64,000 nt of DNA from UBA1240 sp045599185 (GCA_045599185.1 JAZRVO010000032.1:62001-126000); one strand, 5' to 3'; positions 32,332-40,907 are shown, counted from the first letter of the stretch. Made by a program: numbers and translations. The notes: generated from the letters alone by a model not told the origin.

Positions 32332-32640
32332 ATGATTGAAATGCAGTTAGACGAAAAGACAATACAGGTAATGCAGCTTGAAGACTGGAAGACAAGCATT
32401 GATGAAGACTTCAAGAAAGGTGATTATTTTGATGAAAATATTGCATGGGATTTAATCAACAGTGTACCGCCTAGAAGTTTTGATTTCGGATATTTTCAGT
32501 GTGGAGAGCCGCATAGTTACGTAAACGGTAAGCAAACCTATCTTACATTGATAAGAGTAAACAGAATACCGGAAATATGGCAGTTCTTGGGATATTGCCA
32601 TGCAGGGGATATGGTTGAGCCTAGCGAAAAAAGGGAGTAA
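32332..32640 (+). CDS. Hypothetical protein, 102 residues
   Basis: Acidic, aromatic-rich small protein (MIEMQLDEKTIQVM start; SFDFGYFQCGEPHSY in the middle). Same operon as 32011, 12 bases apart, with a GGCGG ribosome site. No recognised domain. Confidence 0.5.
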   Translation: MIEMQLDEKTIQVMQLEDWKTSIDEDFKKGDYFDENIAWDLINSVPPRSFDFGYFQCGEPHSYVNGKQTYLTLIRVNRIPEIWQFLGYCHAGDMVEPSEKRE

Positions 32641-32645
32641 AAAAA

Positions 32646-32864
32646 ATGCTGTCAATTTTTGAACAAAACTGTGAATCTTTTAATCAAGTTGCTGATAAAT
32701 TAGATAAACAAGGTTATGAGCTTGTTGGTTGTAGTATGAAGGATTTTTCAAAATGTTATTTTTTAAAAAAAGGCGCAGACAGAATAAGAGATTGGTTTGC
32801 TGGTTATATACTAAGTATTGAAACAGAAAACGGTTTAATGAAACGTGAGATAATATTTTACTAA
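32646..32864 (+). CDS. Hypothetical protein, 72 residues
   Basis: Last gene of the short operon, five bases after the previous stop and followed by a terminator. It looks like a compact alpha/beta protein (DKLDKQGYELVGCSM, DFSKCYFLKKG). No recognised domain. Confidence 0.5.
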   Translation: MLSIFEQNCESFNQVADKLDKQGYELVGCSMKDFSKCYFLKKGADRIRDWFAGYILSIETENGLMKREIIFY

Positions 32865-32867
32865 CGG

Positions 32868-32900
32868 AAAACCGGGGAAATTCTCCGGTTTTTTATTTTT
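32868..32900 (+). terminator. Intrinsic terminator
   Basis: AAAACCGG ... CCGGTTTT stem with an inner GA/TC pair and AAT loop, then a T-rich run. It ends the 32011-32864 operon. Confidence 0.85.
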
Positions 32901-32930
32901 TCGGCTTGAAATATATACAAACTGACTTCA

Positions 32931-32959
32931 TTGACAGTGTGTAAACCATAGTTTACAAT
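32931..32959 (+). promoter_or_regulatory. Promoter and operator of the HigBA module
   Basis: TTGACA (32931-32936), 17 bases, TACAAT (32954-32959). A palindrome TGTAAAC-CATA-GTTTACA (32940-32957) overlaps the -10, a normal place for antitoxin autoregulation. The ATG begins six bases after the -10, so the toxin mRNA is probably leaderless. Confidence 0.7.
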
Positions 32960-32964
32960 AAATT

Positions 32965-33258
32965 ATGGAACTTGAAGTTTTAGAAACAGAAAGATTTTCA
33001 AAATGGTTTTCTAAGTTAAAAGATAACATTGCAAAACTTTCGATAGGTAGAAGAATCGAAAGGCTTAAAAACGGCAATTTTGGTGACAGTAAGTCTGTTG
33101 GTGATAATGTTTTTGAATTAAGAATAGACGTAAGCAAAGGTTACAGGGTTTATTTTATGAACAAGGACGGGAAAATAATAATATTATTGGTTGGCGGTGA
33201 TAAATCATCGCAGGAAAAAGACATTAAACTGGCAAAGAAAATGGCGGAGAATTATTAG
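32965..33258 (+). CDS. higB: HigB/RelE-type toxin
   Basis: A 97-residue RelE-superfamily toxin of the HigB/Gp49 type: FSKWFSKLKDNIAKLSIGRRIERLKNG, then GDSKSVGDNVFELRIDV, GYRVYFMNKDGKII and the final LLVGGDKSSQEKDIKLAKKM. These toxins cleave mRNA on the ribosome. Toxin-first order with the antitoxin one base downstream is typical of HigBA. The lack of a ribosome site may keep toxin translation low. Confidence 0.85.
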   Translation: MELEVLETERFSKWFSKLKDNIAKLSIGRRIERLKNGNFGDSKSVGDNVFELRIDVSKGYRVYFMNKDGKIIILLVGGDKSSQEKDIKLAKKMAENY

Positions 33259-33259
33259 T

Positions 33260-33541
33260 ATGGAAAACTTAAGACCTTTTGACATGGCAAATTATCTTGA
33301 TACAGAAGAATTGCAGAACGAATATTTGAAACTTGTTTCAGAAGAGAATGACCCGGCGGAACTTATAAAGGCAATTCAGACAGTAGCCAAAGCTAAAGGA
33401 ATGGCTAATACTGCTAAGAAAGCAGGAATAACTAGAGAGGGGCTTTATAAGGCACTTGGAGAGAATGGGAATCCCGGCTTTGTGACTGTCTGTAATATCC
33501 TTAATGCGATAGGATATAAAATAACAATTTCAAAATGCTGA
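33260..33541 (+). CDS. higA: HigA-type antitoxin
   Basis: A 93-residue helix-turn-helix antitoxin of the addiction-module type: PFDMANYLDTEE at the N-terminus, ANTAKKAGITREGLYKAL as the HTH, and TVCNILNAIGYKI at the end. It would neutralise HigB and repress the promoter through the palindrome at 32940-32957. An earlier in-frame start lies inside the toxin gene; the ATG at 33260 matches family length. Confidence 0.85.
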   Translation: MENLRPFDMANYLDTEELQNEYLKLVSEENDPAELIKAIQTVAKAKGMANTAKKAGITREGLYKALGENGNPGFVTVCNILNAIGYKITISKC

Positions 33542-33557
33542 AAGAGAGGAATGATGT

Positions 33558-34127
33558 ATGAACGGAATTAACTTACAGAGGGCTATTATTTTTGCCGCAA
33601 TGAAACACAAAGGGCAAAAACGAAAGGGAACTGACATTCCGTATATTGTACACCCTATGGAATGTATGCAGATTTTAACGGCTTGCGAATGTAGCGAAAA
33701 TGTAATTATTGCAGGGATTTTGCACGATACATTGGAAGATACGGACACGAAACCGCAGGAAATTTTAGAAAACTTTGGTGCTGATATTTTGGCACTGGTG
33801 CAGAGCGAAAGCGAAGATAAAAGCAAGACTTGGAAAGAGAGAAAACAGGCAACTATAGACCACCTTGCGGCGGCAAGTGAAGAAACAAAGATTGTATGTT
33901 TTGCCGATAAACTTTCTAACATTAGAAGCATTTACCGGGATAAATGCGATATTGGCGAAAAGATATGGGAAAGGTTTAACGCTGATAAAGATTCTTTGAA
34001 ATGGTATTATTCAAGTTTGTTTGAAGTGTTTAAAAAGATTGTTTGCAACGGCTTATGTAACAACTGGAAGGTTTCTATGGAACTTTGCCGGGAGTATGAA
34101 GCATTGCTTAATGCTACCTTTGATTGA
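33558..34127 (+). CDS. HD-domain hydrolase, SpoT/MESH1-like
   Basis: A 189-residue HD-domain protein. GQKRKGTDIPYIVHP (first His at 32), ILHDTLEDT (His-Asp at 56-57, Glu-Asp at 60-61) and CFADKLSNIRS (Asp at about 118) are the ppGpp-hydrolase signature of SpoT and small alarmone hydrolases; no synthetase domain is present. A phage-encoded alarmone hydrolase could counter the stringent response or toxic alarmone synthetases. It follows the antitoxin by 16 bases and may share its transcript. Confidence 0.75.
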   Translation: MNGINLQRAIIFAAMKHKGQKRKGTDIPYIVHPMECMQILTACECSENVIIAGILHDTLEDTDTKPQEILENFGADILALVQSESEDKSKTWKERKQATIDHLAAASEETKIVCFADKLSNIRSIYRDKCDIGEKIWERFNADKDSLKWYYSSLFEVFKKIVCNGLCNNWKVSMELCREYEALLNATFD

Positions 34128-34134
34128 CATAAAC

Positions 34135-34163
34135 TTGACAAGATAGCGTGTAGATTTTAAGAT
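34135..34163 (+). promoter_or_regulatory. Promoter for the capsid operon
   Basis: TTGACA, 17 bases, TAAGAT. A second TTGACA lies 11 bases upstream. Transcription would start near 34170 and run through a leader of about 60 bases into a terminator. Confidence 0.55.
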
Positions 34164-34232
34164 GTAAGGAACAAGATTTTTTGCCAATTTAATTCTTGTT
34201 TGCGATATTTAGTCGTGATGTGTACTCATAAG

Positions 34233-34279
34233 AGACAGTCACAAGCAGTTGAAAGCTGTTTGTGACTGTCTTTTTTTTT
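34233..34279 (+). terminator. Intrinsic terminator in the leader of the capsid operon
   Basis: A 12-base-pair stem AGACAGTCACAA / TTGTGACTGTCT with a CAG/CTG inner pair, then nine or more T. The GGAG ribosome site and ATG 34289 follow at once. Confidence 0.9.
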
Positions 34280-34288
34280 GGAGTTTTT

Positions 34289-34543
34289 ATGTTTGCAAAC
34301 ATGGTTTTCTTTCCAAATGAGTTTTTTGACGAGTTCCCTAAACTTCAATTGAAAAACATTTACACCCTGTTAAGGCATGGGCAGTATAACGGCGAGTTTG
34401 CCTTGCAGGAACTTGAACTGTATTACGGCTGGATTGAAGACAAGGAAGAAGTGGCTGAACTGTACCCACAGATTAAGGCACTTATTTACCAGTGGCGCAT
34501 AGAACATGAAGGTTATAAAGAAGAGGGGGCAGGTACTCCATAA
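34289..34543 (+). CDS. Hypothetical protein, 84 residues, head region
   Basis: ATG 34289 with a GGAG ribosome site (an earlier GTG lies in the terminator stem). Helical protein with NEFFDEFPKLQLKNIYTLL and ELYYGWIEDKEEVAELYPQIKALIYQW. Its stop overlaps the next ATG (TAATG). Probably a small head-assembly helper, by position. Confidence 0.5.
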   Translation: MFANMVFFPNEFFDEFPKLQLKNIYTLLRHGQYNGEFALQELELYYGWIEDKEEVAELYPQIKALIYQWRIEHEGYKEEGAGTP

Positions 34544-35985
34544 TGAACGATAATATTTATCTTGAACTTGAAATCAGAAAATCTAATGGGAAAACAGACG
34601 ATTTTGGAAATTATATTTTTGAAGTCGAAGCCAGCAACGAAAACCTTGATTTGCAAAATCAAATTGTTTTACAAAATGCCTTAATGGAGTCAAAAGAAGA
34701 GTTCTTGAAAGGCGGTGTAATCAGTTTTGACCATTTACACAAGCGTAAAGACGAAGACGGCAATGTTATTTCAGACCCTTCTATGGTTATTGGTGAGCCT
34801 ATTGATGTTAAGTTTGATACTGAAAAGAAATCGACTGTAGTGGTAGGCAAGCTTTATTCTACAAACGAAAAGGCTAAAGAGCTGATTAAGATGCTTAAGG
34901 CTGGTTCGACTCGTGTAAGGGCTAGTGTCGGTGGTATTTTTCCGCAGGTTGTTAAAAATAAAAAGACAGGCGTTGAAAAAATTATCCATGTACTTTGGAA
35001 CGACCTTGCACTTACTACAAGCCCGGTAAACAATACGGTTGGAAGTGCTGTTTTTGCAAAATCCATGACGGCGCAGGAGTTTGTCAACTATCTGCCGCTT
35101 GAAATGAAAAAATCTTTATGCGCCGGTTACGGTACAGATTCTGCTGAACTGTCCGGCGGTGCTTGCCTTATTCCCGAAGATACTTCAACCAATTCCGTAA
35201 ACATAATGAATGAAAGCCAGTTTGACAGTGTGATTAGAGATGTTGCAAACCTTTTGAAAAACGGCGAGATTGCCGGGGAAGAAAATGCAATTGAATATCT
35301 TATGTCACATGGTGTTGATATGGAAACATCGCAAGCGATTGTTTGCGAACTAATATTTCAAGGAGCGCAGAATATGAAAAAATCTTTTTCAAGTGCTGTT
35401 TCTGATTTGTATAAGTCACTTGTAGGGGCTGGTCAGAATGATGACGATGACGAGCTTAACAAAGGCGGCGGCGAATTGGAAGACGGTGACGAACTCGATT
35501 TTAGCAGTGATGAAGATTCAGACGAAGACGAAGAAGAAAACGATTCAGACGAAGACGAAGAAGAAAACGTAAGCGGTGCAGAAGTTTTGAAGTCTTTGGA
35601 CTTTGAACTTAAAACAATGCGTAAATCGATGAAAGCCCAAAGGGAACAGATTAAGGATTTGGGCGAAGCTGTTGAAACTTTGGCAAAAATGGTTTGCAAA
35701 ATCGGCAATGAAAAAATGCCACCGCGTTCAGTTATGGCTAAAAGCATGCCGGGTAGTACAGGTAAACCGGGCAAAGGTGTAAAAATGCCTAACGGCAGAC
35801 CTACAGAAGATGACCTGTACCGGGTTCAATGCGTTTTGCAGCGTTGCGTCAAGGAAGGCGTGATTGATATGCAGAAGTCGAGCATGATTAGCAGTGATAT
35901 GCAGAAATGTATGTATACAGGTAAACCAATGAAGCAGGAATATTATGAATTCTTGCAGAAAGAACTTAAAAAGGGGGATAACTAA
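34543..35985 (+). CDS. Prohead protease with scaffold-like C-terminus
   Basis: A 480-residue protein. The N-terminal ~170 residues resemble phage prohead serine proteases (HK97 gp4/T4 gp21 group): SFDHLHKR with catalytic-type His at 64, the ENLDLQNQIV segment, and LWNDLALTTSPVN with a Ser near 160. The rest is scaffold-like: acidic, helical (long Asp/Glu stretch around 310-345). At about 187-215 it contains a segment matching the mature capsid N-terminus (SLCAGYGTDSAELSGG). About nine aliphatic-x-Lys-Ser sites (FAKSM, MKKSL, MKKSF, LYKSL, VLKSL, MRKSM, MAKSM, MQKSS) lie in this part, so the scaffold may be chopped by its own protease. Confidence 0.75.
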   Translation: MNDNIYLELEIRKSNGKTDDFGNYIFEVEASNENLDLQNQIVLQNALMESKEEFLKGGVISFDHLHKRKDEDGNVISDPSMVIGEPIDVKFDTEKKSTVVVGKLYSTNEKAKELIKMLKAGSTRVRASVGGIFPQVVKNKKTGVEKIIHVLWNDLALTTSPVNNTVGSAVFAKSMTAQEFVNYLPLEMKKSLCAGYGTDSAELSGGACLIPEDTSTNSVNIMNESQFDSVIRDVANLLKNGEIAGEENAIEYLMSHGVDMETSQAIVCELIFQGAQNMKKSFSSAVSDLYKSLVGAGQNDDDDELNKGGGELEDGDELDFSSDEDSDEDEEENDSDEDEEENVSGAEVLKSLDFELKTMRKSMKAQREQIKDLGEAVETLAKMVCKIGNEKMPPRSVMAKSMPGSTGKPGKGVKMPNGRPTEDDLYRVQCVLQRCVKEGVIDMQKSSMISSDMQKCMYTGKPMKQEYYEFLQKELKKGDN

Positions 35986-37388
35986 TGGGATTTTTTGATA
36001 ATTCTGCAACCGGCGAAATGGGAGCACAGGAAGTAAACGAATTGCAGAAGGCACTTTCCGCAGGATATGGCACAGATTCGGCAAACTTTACCGGCGGACG
36101 TGCACTTATCCCGGAAAACTTGGAATCGGAAACTGTAAACGTTGTTGCACAGCTGAAAGAAGACTGTAAGATTATGAACTCGGTAAAGAAAACACCGGTA
36201 CGTTCTACTGTACATGAAGTAAACTTGCGTACAGACCACGGCAACTGGAGACACCTTTCTGTTGCAGAAGGCGGCGAAAGCGTTGATACAGACCAGTCTC
36301 TTGAACGCAAAGCTTTTGCAATGAAATACTTGCAGACACGCCGAAGTGTTACAAAACAAATGGAAGCAGCTGAAACTTTTGAAGGTGCTTTGGCAAGCGA
36401 AAAACTTGCAGGCGTTGAAACAATCATCAAGGGTGCTGAATATCAGTGTTTTCATGGTGATTCTGCTGTTGTGCCTACAGAGTTTGACGGATTTATTTCT
36501 TCAATCAAAAAAGCCAAAGAAGATGACCGCAATATCATTGACTTGCGCGGTTCTTCACTTGGTTCTTACGGCGAAAAAATCTTTGACGAAATTGCTGCAA
36601 AGGTGCGCACAAAGGGCGGCTTTATTGACAAGGCTATGTACCCGGTTGTGCTTGCGAAAGAAATCAAGGAAATGTTTGCAGACAAACAGCGTTATGTAAT
36701 GAACAACCCATTGCAGAATCTTTCTTTCAAATCTATTCCGGATTATGGAACTGCCGTTGGTGCAAACATTGCATTGAGCGGAGAAGATGCAGGCGATGAC
36801 CTTTTCTATGAATGCAAGGGTGAGGTTTTCGCAGAGGGCGACCCGATGCGCAGACCGCCAGCACCGGCTGCTGTAACGGTTGCCGCCGCTGTAAATGCCG
36901 CTTCAAGTTTTGCAGCAGCAGACGCAGGTGCTTATATGTACAAGGTTCATGCAGTTAACCAGTACGGTATCAGCGAAGGAACGGAAATTAAAGCCGCAGT
37001 TGCTGTTGCAGCCGGGGCAGGTGTAACCATTACTATTACACCGTCTGCCGGTATTGCCGCAACAGGTTTCATTATCTGCCGTTCTGCAAAAGGCGGTAAG
37101 ACTTGCATGGAAATGGTTAAAGTGCCTAATAGCGGCAATGCAACAACCATTCACGTTGACCTTGACAAAGACTTGCCGGGTACTGCTTCTATGCTTTTCC
37201 TTCCAAAAAAACGTTTGCAGCCAATTTACACTTTCTCACAGTTGCTTCCTGTATGTACTTTCCCTCTTTCTGCCACAAACAAGGCAGAAACACCATTCCT
37301 TGTAATGATGTTTGGTGCGCTTGAAGTGCGTGCGGCTAAGCACATGGGCTTGGTTGAAAACATTTCATACGCAGGGGGCTTGTACTAA
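35985..37388 (+). CDS. Major capsid protein with inserted Ig/FN3-like domain
   Basis: A 467-residue capsid protein, by position, length and HK97-like pattern. Residues 1-22 form a leader ending ELQKALSAGYGTDSA, the likely processing site. The fold continues through SVKKTPVRSTVHEVNLRTDHG and the P-domain. Residues about 285-395 are a low-complexity, Ala-rich beta region (YMYKVHAVNQYGISEGTEI, GFIICRSAKGGKT) with the pattern of a fibronectin-III/Ig-like domain, probably displayed on the capsid surface. The C-terminus returns to capsid-like sequence (TFSQLLPVCTFPLSA). Its ATG overlaps the protease stop (TAATG). Confidence 0.82.
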   Translation: MGFFDNSATGEMGAQEVNELQKALSAGYGTDSANFTGGRALIPENLESETVNVVAQLKEDCKIMNSVKKTPVRSTVHEVNLRTDHGNWRHLSVAEGGESVDTDQSLERKAFAMKYLQTRRSVTKQMEAAETFEGALASEKLAGVETIIKGAEYQCFHGDSAVVPTEFDGFISSIKKAKEDDRNIIDLRGSSLGSYGEKIFDEIAAKVRTKGGFIDKAMYPVVLAKEIKEMFADKQRYVMNNPLQNLSFKSIPDYGTAVGANIALSGEDAGDDLFYECKGEVFAEGDPMRRPPAPAAVTVAAAVNAASSFAAADAGAYMYKVHAVNQYGISEGTEIKAAVAVAAGAGVTITITPSAGIAATGFIICRSAKGGKTCMEMVKVPNSGNATTIHVDLDKDLPGTASMLFLPKKRLQPIYTFSQLLPVCTFPLSATNKAETPFLVMMFGALEVRAAKHMGLVENISYAGGLY

Positions 37389-37759
37389 TGGCTAAACCTA
37401 CAGATGCTAAGACACAGAAAGCAGTAGTTGCCGGTTCTGAAACAGTTGCCGAAACACCGGCAACTGAAAATACTGGCGGCAATGCTGCGAACGAATCACC
37501 GGCAACTGAAAACACGGATAACGCCGAAACAGACGGCGGACAGGTCACGCTTTCCGGGGATAACGGCGGCGAAAACACCGCCGGACTGCCTTTTACCGTA
37601 AAAGACGGACTTGTTGATGTTGTCCTGAAAGAATTTGCAGGGCGTTCTTTGTATGGAACTACCGGCGAAATCATTCATTTTGATGAAAACGGTTGTGCAA
37701 AAGTTGTATTTGAAGAAGCCCTGTATTTTCAGAAAATGCCGGGCATTGAATACAAATAA
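37388..37759 (+). CDS. Small head protein with disordered N-terminus
   Basis: A 123-residue protein. The first 60 residues are Thr/Ala/Glu/Asn-rich and disordered (two copies of ATENTG/ATENTD-like text). The C-terminal 55 residues form a compact domain (GLPFTVKDGLVDVVLKEFAG). Immediately downstream of the capsid gene, so possibly a decoration or head-completion protein. Confidence 0.5.
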   Translation: MAKPTDAKTQKAVVAGSETVAETPATENTGGNAANESPATENTDNAETDGGQVTLSGDNGGENTAGLPFTVKDGLVDVVLKEFAGRSLYGTTGEIIHFDENGCAKVVFEEALYFQKMPGIEYK

Positions 37760-37784
37760 TTTTTAATTCTTTCAAAGGGAATAT

Positions 37785-38915
37785 ATGATAATTGCGACAA
37801 GTGTAAAAAACAGAATACTGGTTACTATTGAAGACAGTAGGGCTATAGATTTTAGGCTTGAGAGAAAAGCCTATGATGATGAAAGTATTTTGGTTTACAC
37901 AAGCCGCGGCTTCTGTATTCCCGATGAAGAGAATGTCCCGGTTGGCGTAAACGGTGATATTCTTGACAACTTTAACATTGAAGCAGATAAGCTTTACTGT
38001 TACCGCTATGTAGATTTTGAAAAGAAAAACCCGACTGATGATGATTATATCTGTTCTAACTGGGTAAAAAACGGCGGTGACAAGGCAATAGGCTATTCGT
38101 TCAACAATTATAAAATTGCACCGGGTACATGGGGAGCTGTTGTAACACCGGACGACATACGCTTTACCTATTTATGGGGAACCGATTTTAGGGCAACAAA
38201 CGGCGAATCTTTTACGGACGAACAAACACAGTTCTTTATTGATTCTGCACTTGCAGAAATTGAACGCCGTTTGGATATTACAATTAAAAAACGCAGAATA
38301 AGATGTAACGCAAAAGAAAGAAAGCTGATAAAAGGCGTTGATTATGATGTTGACGAAGCCGTTTACAACTTCAAATATGCACGCATTGCACGTTATGGAC
38401 TTATAAAGACAAGACAGAAACCAATAATTCAATTACATAAACTTGAACTTTTAAGCCGTTTGCAGGGTGCGAAAAACCTTACGGCGACGACTGTTGCAGA
38501 CAAGACAAAAGGCTTGCTGATGCTTATGGAAAGACCGCTGAAACCTAGCGAAACTTCCAGCGGCATACAGGCGGCAATCGGTATGTACGGCAACCAGACA
38601 CGCAATTTGCAGCTGTTTTATGCCATTGATTATGATGCAGGTTTTGAAACCAGCGATGAAATTCCCGATGATTTAAGGCAGGTTATAGCCAAACAGGCGG
38701 CTGTAAGCCTGCTTAACATTATCGGTGACGGCTTGATGTCGGGTTTTTCTTCCAGTTCGTTAAGCATGGACGGATTGAGCGAGTCTTTCAGTTCTACGCA
38801 GAGTGCTACAAGTGCGTACTTTGGCGCGCGCATTAAGGTTTATCAGGACGAGATTGAAGACTATATAAAAGAAAACAAAAACAGATTTGCCAATATGCCA
38901 ATGGGTGCTATTTAG
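37785..38915 (+). CDS. Head-tail connector-type protein
   Basis: A 376-residue protein that starts after a GGGAAT ribosome site. Residues 145-265 (TDEQTQFFIDSALAEIERRLDITIKK and later RYGLIKTRQKPIIQLHKLELL) follow the helical pattern of adaptor/connector proteins that sit below the portal. The C-terminus has helices ending KVYQDEIEDYIKENK. Assigned from pattern and position. Confidence 0.5.
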   Translation: MIIATSVKNRILVTIEDSRAIDFRLERKAYDDESILVYTSRGFCIPDEENVPVGVNGDILDNFNIEADKLYCYRYVDFEKKNPTDDDYICSNWVKNGGDKAIGYSFNNYKIAPGTWGAVVTPDDIRFTYLWGTDFRATNGESFTDEQTQFFIDSALAEIERRLDITIKKRRIRCNAKERKLIKGVDYDVDEAVYNFKYARIARYGLIKTRQKPIIQLHKLELLSRLQGAKNLTATTVADKTKGLLMLMERPLKPSETSSGIQAAIGMYGNQTRNLQLFYAIDYDAGFETSDEIPDDLRQVIAKQAAVSLLNIIGDGLMSGFSSSSLSMDGLSESFSSTQSATSAYFGARIKVYQDEIEDYIKENKNRFANMPMGAI

Positions 38916-38936
38916 GCTATTTAAAAGGAAGAAAAA

Positions 38937-39704
38937 ATGCCGGATTTGACGCTGAATAAGTTGAAAGTGGCTGGTATTCCCACTTTAGAAAATAATTTTG
39001 GTACAAAGAAAAAGGATTTTAGAGGGTTAACAGCAGAAGAAACCATGAAGAACATGCTGCTGCCTTTTGAAATAATGAGACCTTACGGTATAGCTGAAAA
39101 CTGTAAAATTGAAAGAATTGAACACGATGCAAAGCTTGAGATAACGACTCCAAATATTCAGCTTGAACTTGGAGAGGGTGCATATACCGGCTTGAAGCTT
39201 GATGTTATTGCTAACTTTAAGGCTGGCAATGCAACCATTGTTTACGGCAAACCTGAAAAAGGAATTGAGCCGGAAAATACAGAAGAAAGTGCTGAAAATG
39301 TTGAAGGAAGCGAGGAAACTGAAAGCACTGAAAATGAAGGGAATACGGGAACTGCTGGTAAACTGTTTGAAAGTATTTCCATTTGTTCCGGGCAGACAAG
39401 AACATTTACATGGAACGGTATCTGCTGGGTAGGCAACAGTACCGGCGATTTACGCTTTAACAATATTGCTGTACCGGTAGAAGCATGGACTGAAAGCAGT
39501 GAACATACCGGTTTTGACTATGAAGCGGTAATTGAACTGGACGGCGTGAGTGAAAACCTTTTGCCCGATGTTAACTTTGCATATTTGGAAAGTATAAGCG
39601 GTGTTTTTGCAGATTTTGCAGAAAGCATTGAAAACGGCGTAAAGATTTACGCAAACAAAAAGCCGGTTAATGCAATAATCATTTTAGAAATAACCTGTAA
39701 ATAA
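38937..39704 (+). CDS. Virion structural protein, unknown
   Basis: A 255-residue protein with two beta domains joined by an acidic Glu/Asn/Thr-rich linker (residues about 105-145). N-terminal DLTLNKLKVAGIPTLEN, C-terminal SGQTRTFTWNGICWVGN and VNAIIILEITCK. Its TAA is followed at once by the ATG of a cargo-like gene (TAAATG). No family recognised. Confidence 0.5.
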   Translation: MPDLTLNKLKVAGIPTLENNFGTKKKDFRGLTAEETMKNMLLPFEIMRPYGIAENCKIERIEHDAKLEITTPNIQLELGEGAYTGLKLDVIANFKAGNATIVYGKPEKGIEPENTEESAENVEGSEETESTENEGNTGTAGKLFESISICSGQTRTFTWNGICWVGNSTGDLRFNNIAVPVEAWTESSEHTGFDYEAVIELDGVSENLLPDVNFAYLESISGVFADFAESIENGVKIYANKKPVNAIIILEITCK

Positions 39705-40907
39705 ATGAAAGACTTAAATTACTTTAAGAAAGAATTAAATAAAATACTGGACAAACAGCTTGAAGAGCTGGAAAAGGGAGTGACGAAAAGCTTTAGTGAA
39801 TGGGTTGATTATATCTGCAAGGGTGCAAACCGCGGACACTTGGTAGCAAAGCAGATTACTAAAAGAAATGCTAAGACAGGCAAGGTTTATACTTCTACAG
39901 TTTGGGTAAACCCGAATAAAGTAAACGGCTTGAAAAAATACCATGAACAGGATTCTCAAAGTGCTAAAGTTGCCATAGGAAAAATAAAAGGGAAAATTAA
40001 CACTTGTAAAAGCTCACAAGAGTTATTGGATTTGGTTCTTAAAAATATAGACCGATTCAGTGATGAAAGAGGTTTTCCGTTGCCAATCGTAAAAGAATTA
40101 AGCGAATGGGCAAGCGGTAAAAATGCCGAATTAGAACATACGCCGGAAGGGAAAACACAGAAAGAGCATAACGACGACTTGAAGAAGATTAAGCGTAGAA
40201 ACGCAGAAGTCTATAACAAAAAGCGTGCCGAACACATTAGGCAAGATATGAAATTGAACAAGGTTGAGTATTCAGAAGAATTATTGTCGAGAAAAGAAGC
40301 TGCTGAAAAAATTGCAGTGTATAAAAATGTAATGTTAGAAAATATGGAAACAGGCTTGAAAGCAAGTTATAACAATACTGGTGCAGGAAAACTTATTTCT
40401 CAAAAAGCAGTGGACAAATCAATAAAAAATGGATTTTCACAGGAAGAACATTTTACCATTGCAAGCCATATACAAGAGGTTTTTAAAAATGCAAATCTTG
40501 TGTCTATAGAGCCGGACAGAGATTCAGATTTAAATGATAATGTAACAGAGGTTAGACGCTATGCCGTAGAGTTTAAGTTAAACGGCAAGAAAGGCTTTGC
40601 CTTAATGACTGTAAAATTGAACAAGGATAGCACAAAAAAACTATATGCACTTGAATTGAATTATCTAACAAAAAATAAACCTGTTGTGGCTAGTGATGAG
40701 GTTAAGGATAACTCCAATAACGAAAACGCTTACCGTGAAGATAAGTCTCATCGCCAAACAGGTTCTATAAAAAATATAAACTCTAAAGTTGATTCTGTCA
40801 ATGACAAAGATGTGAATAAAAGTTTTAGCAGTGAATACTGTAGGGCTTTTGGAGTTGCAAATATCAGCTTAAATAAGGAGATGAAACAATGGCAGCAGGA
40901 AGATTAA
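39705..40907 (+). CDS. Modular cargo-like protein A (LPD3/BECR-like middle)
   Basis: A 400-residue protein with three parts. (1) N-terminal module, residues 1-150, shared with cargo B, C and the 27300 protein: charged helix ending VTKSF (26-30), NRGHLVAKQI, KTGKVYTSTVWVNP, RFSDERGFPLPIV. (2) Middle: DKSIKNGFSQEEHFTIASHI and VRRYAVEFKLNGKKGFALMTV, the pattern of LPD3/PBECR domains of phage polyvalent proteins. (3) C-terminal tail VDSVNDKDVNKSFSSEYCRAFG, shared with B and C. The aliphatic-x-Lys-Ser sites at both ends suggest trimming by the prohead protease. Likely packed in the head. It overlaps the next gene by 19 bases. Confidence 0.6.
   Translation: MKDLNYFKKELNKILDKQLEELEKGVTKSFSEWVDYICKGANRGHLVAKQITKRNAKTGKVYTSTVWVNPNKVNGLKKYHEQDSQSAKVAIGKIKGKINTCKSSQELLDLVLKNIDRFSDERGFPLPIVKELSEWASGKNAELEHTPEGKTQKEHNDDLKKIKRRNAEVYNKKRAEHIRQDMKLNKVEYSEELLSRKEAAEKIAVYKNVMLENMETGLKASYNNTGAGKLISQKAVDKSIKNGFSQEEHFTIASHIQEVFKNANLVSIEPDRDSDLNDNVTEVRRYAVEFKLNGKKGFALMTVKLNKDSTKKLYALELNYLTKNKPVVASDEVKDNSNNENAYREDKSHRQTGSIKNINSKVDSVNDKDVNKSFSSEYCRAFGVANISLNKEMKQWQQED
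40773..40830 (+). repeat. 58-bp exact direct repeat, copy 1
   Basis: Encodes the conserved C-terminal tail (SKVDSVNDKDVNKSFS) of cargo A; identical to 45385-45442 in cargo C. Neighbouring sequence differs, so recent recombination or gene conversion is likely. Confidence 0.9.

Noticed and set aside
34850..35774. Long minus-strand frames in the scaffold and portal acidic regions
   Set aside because: They are Ser/Pro-rich shadows of acidic coding sequence (GAA/GAC repeats) and have no ribosome sites.
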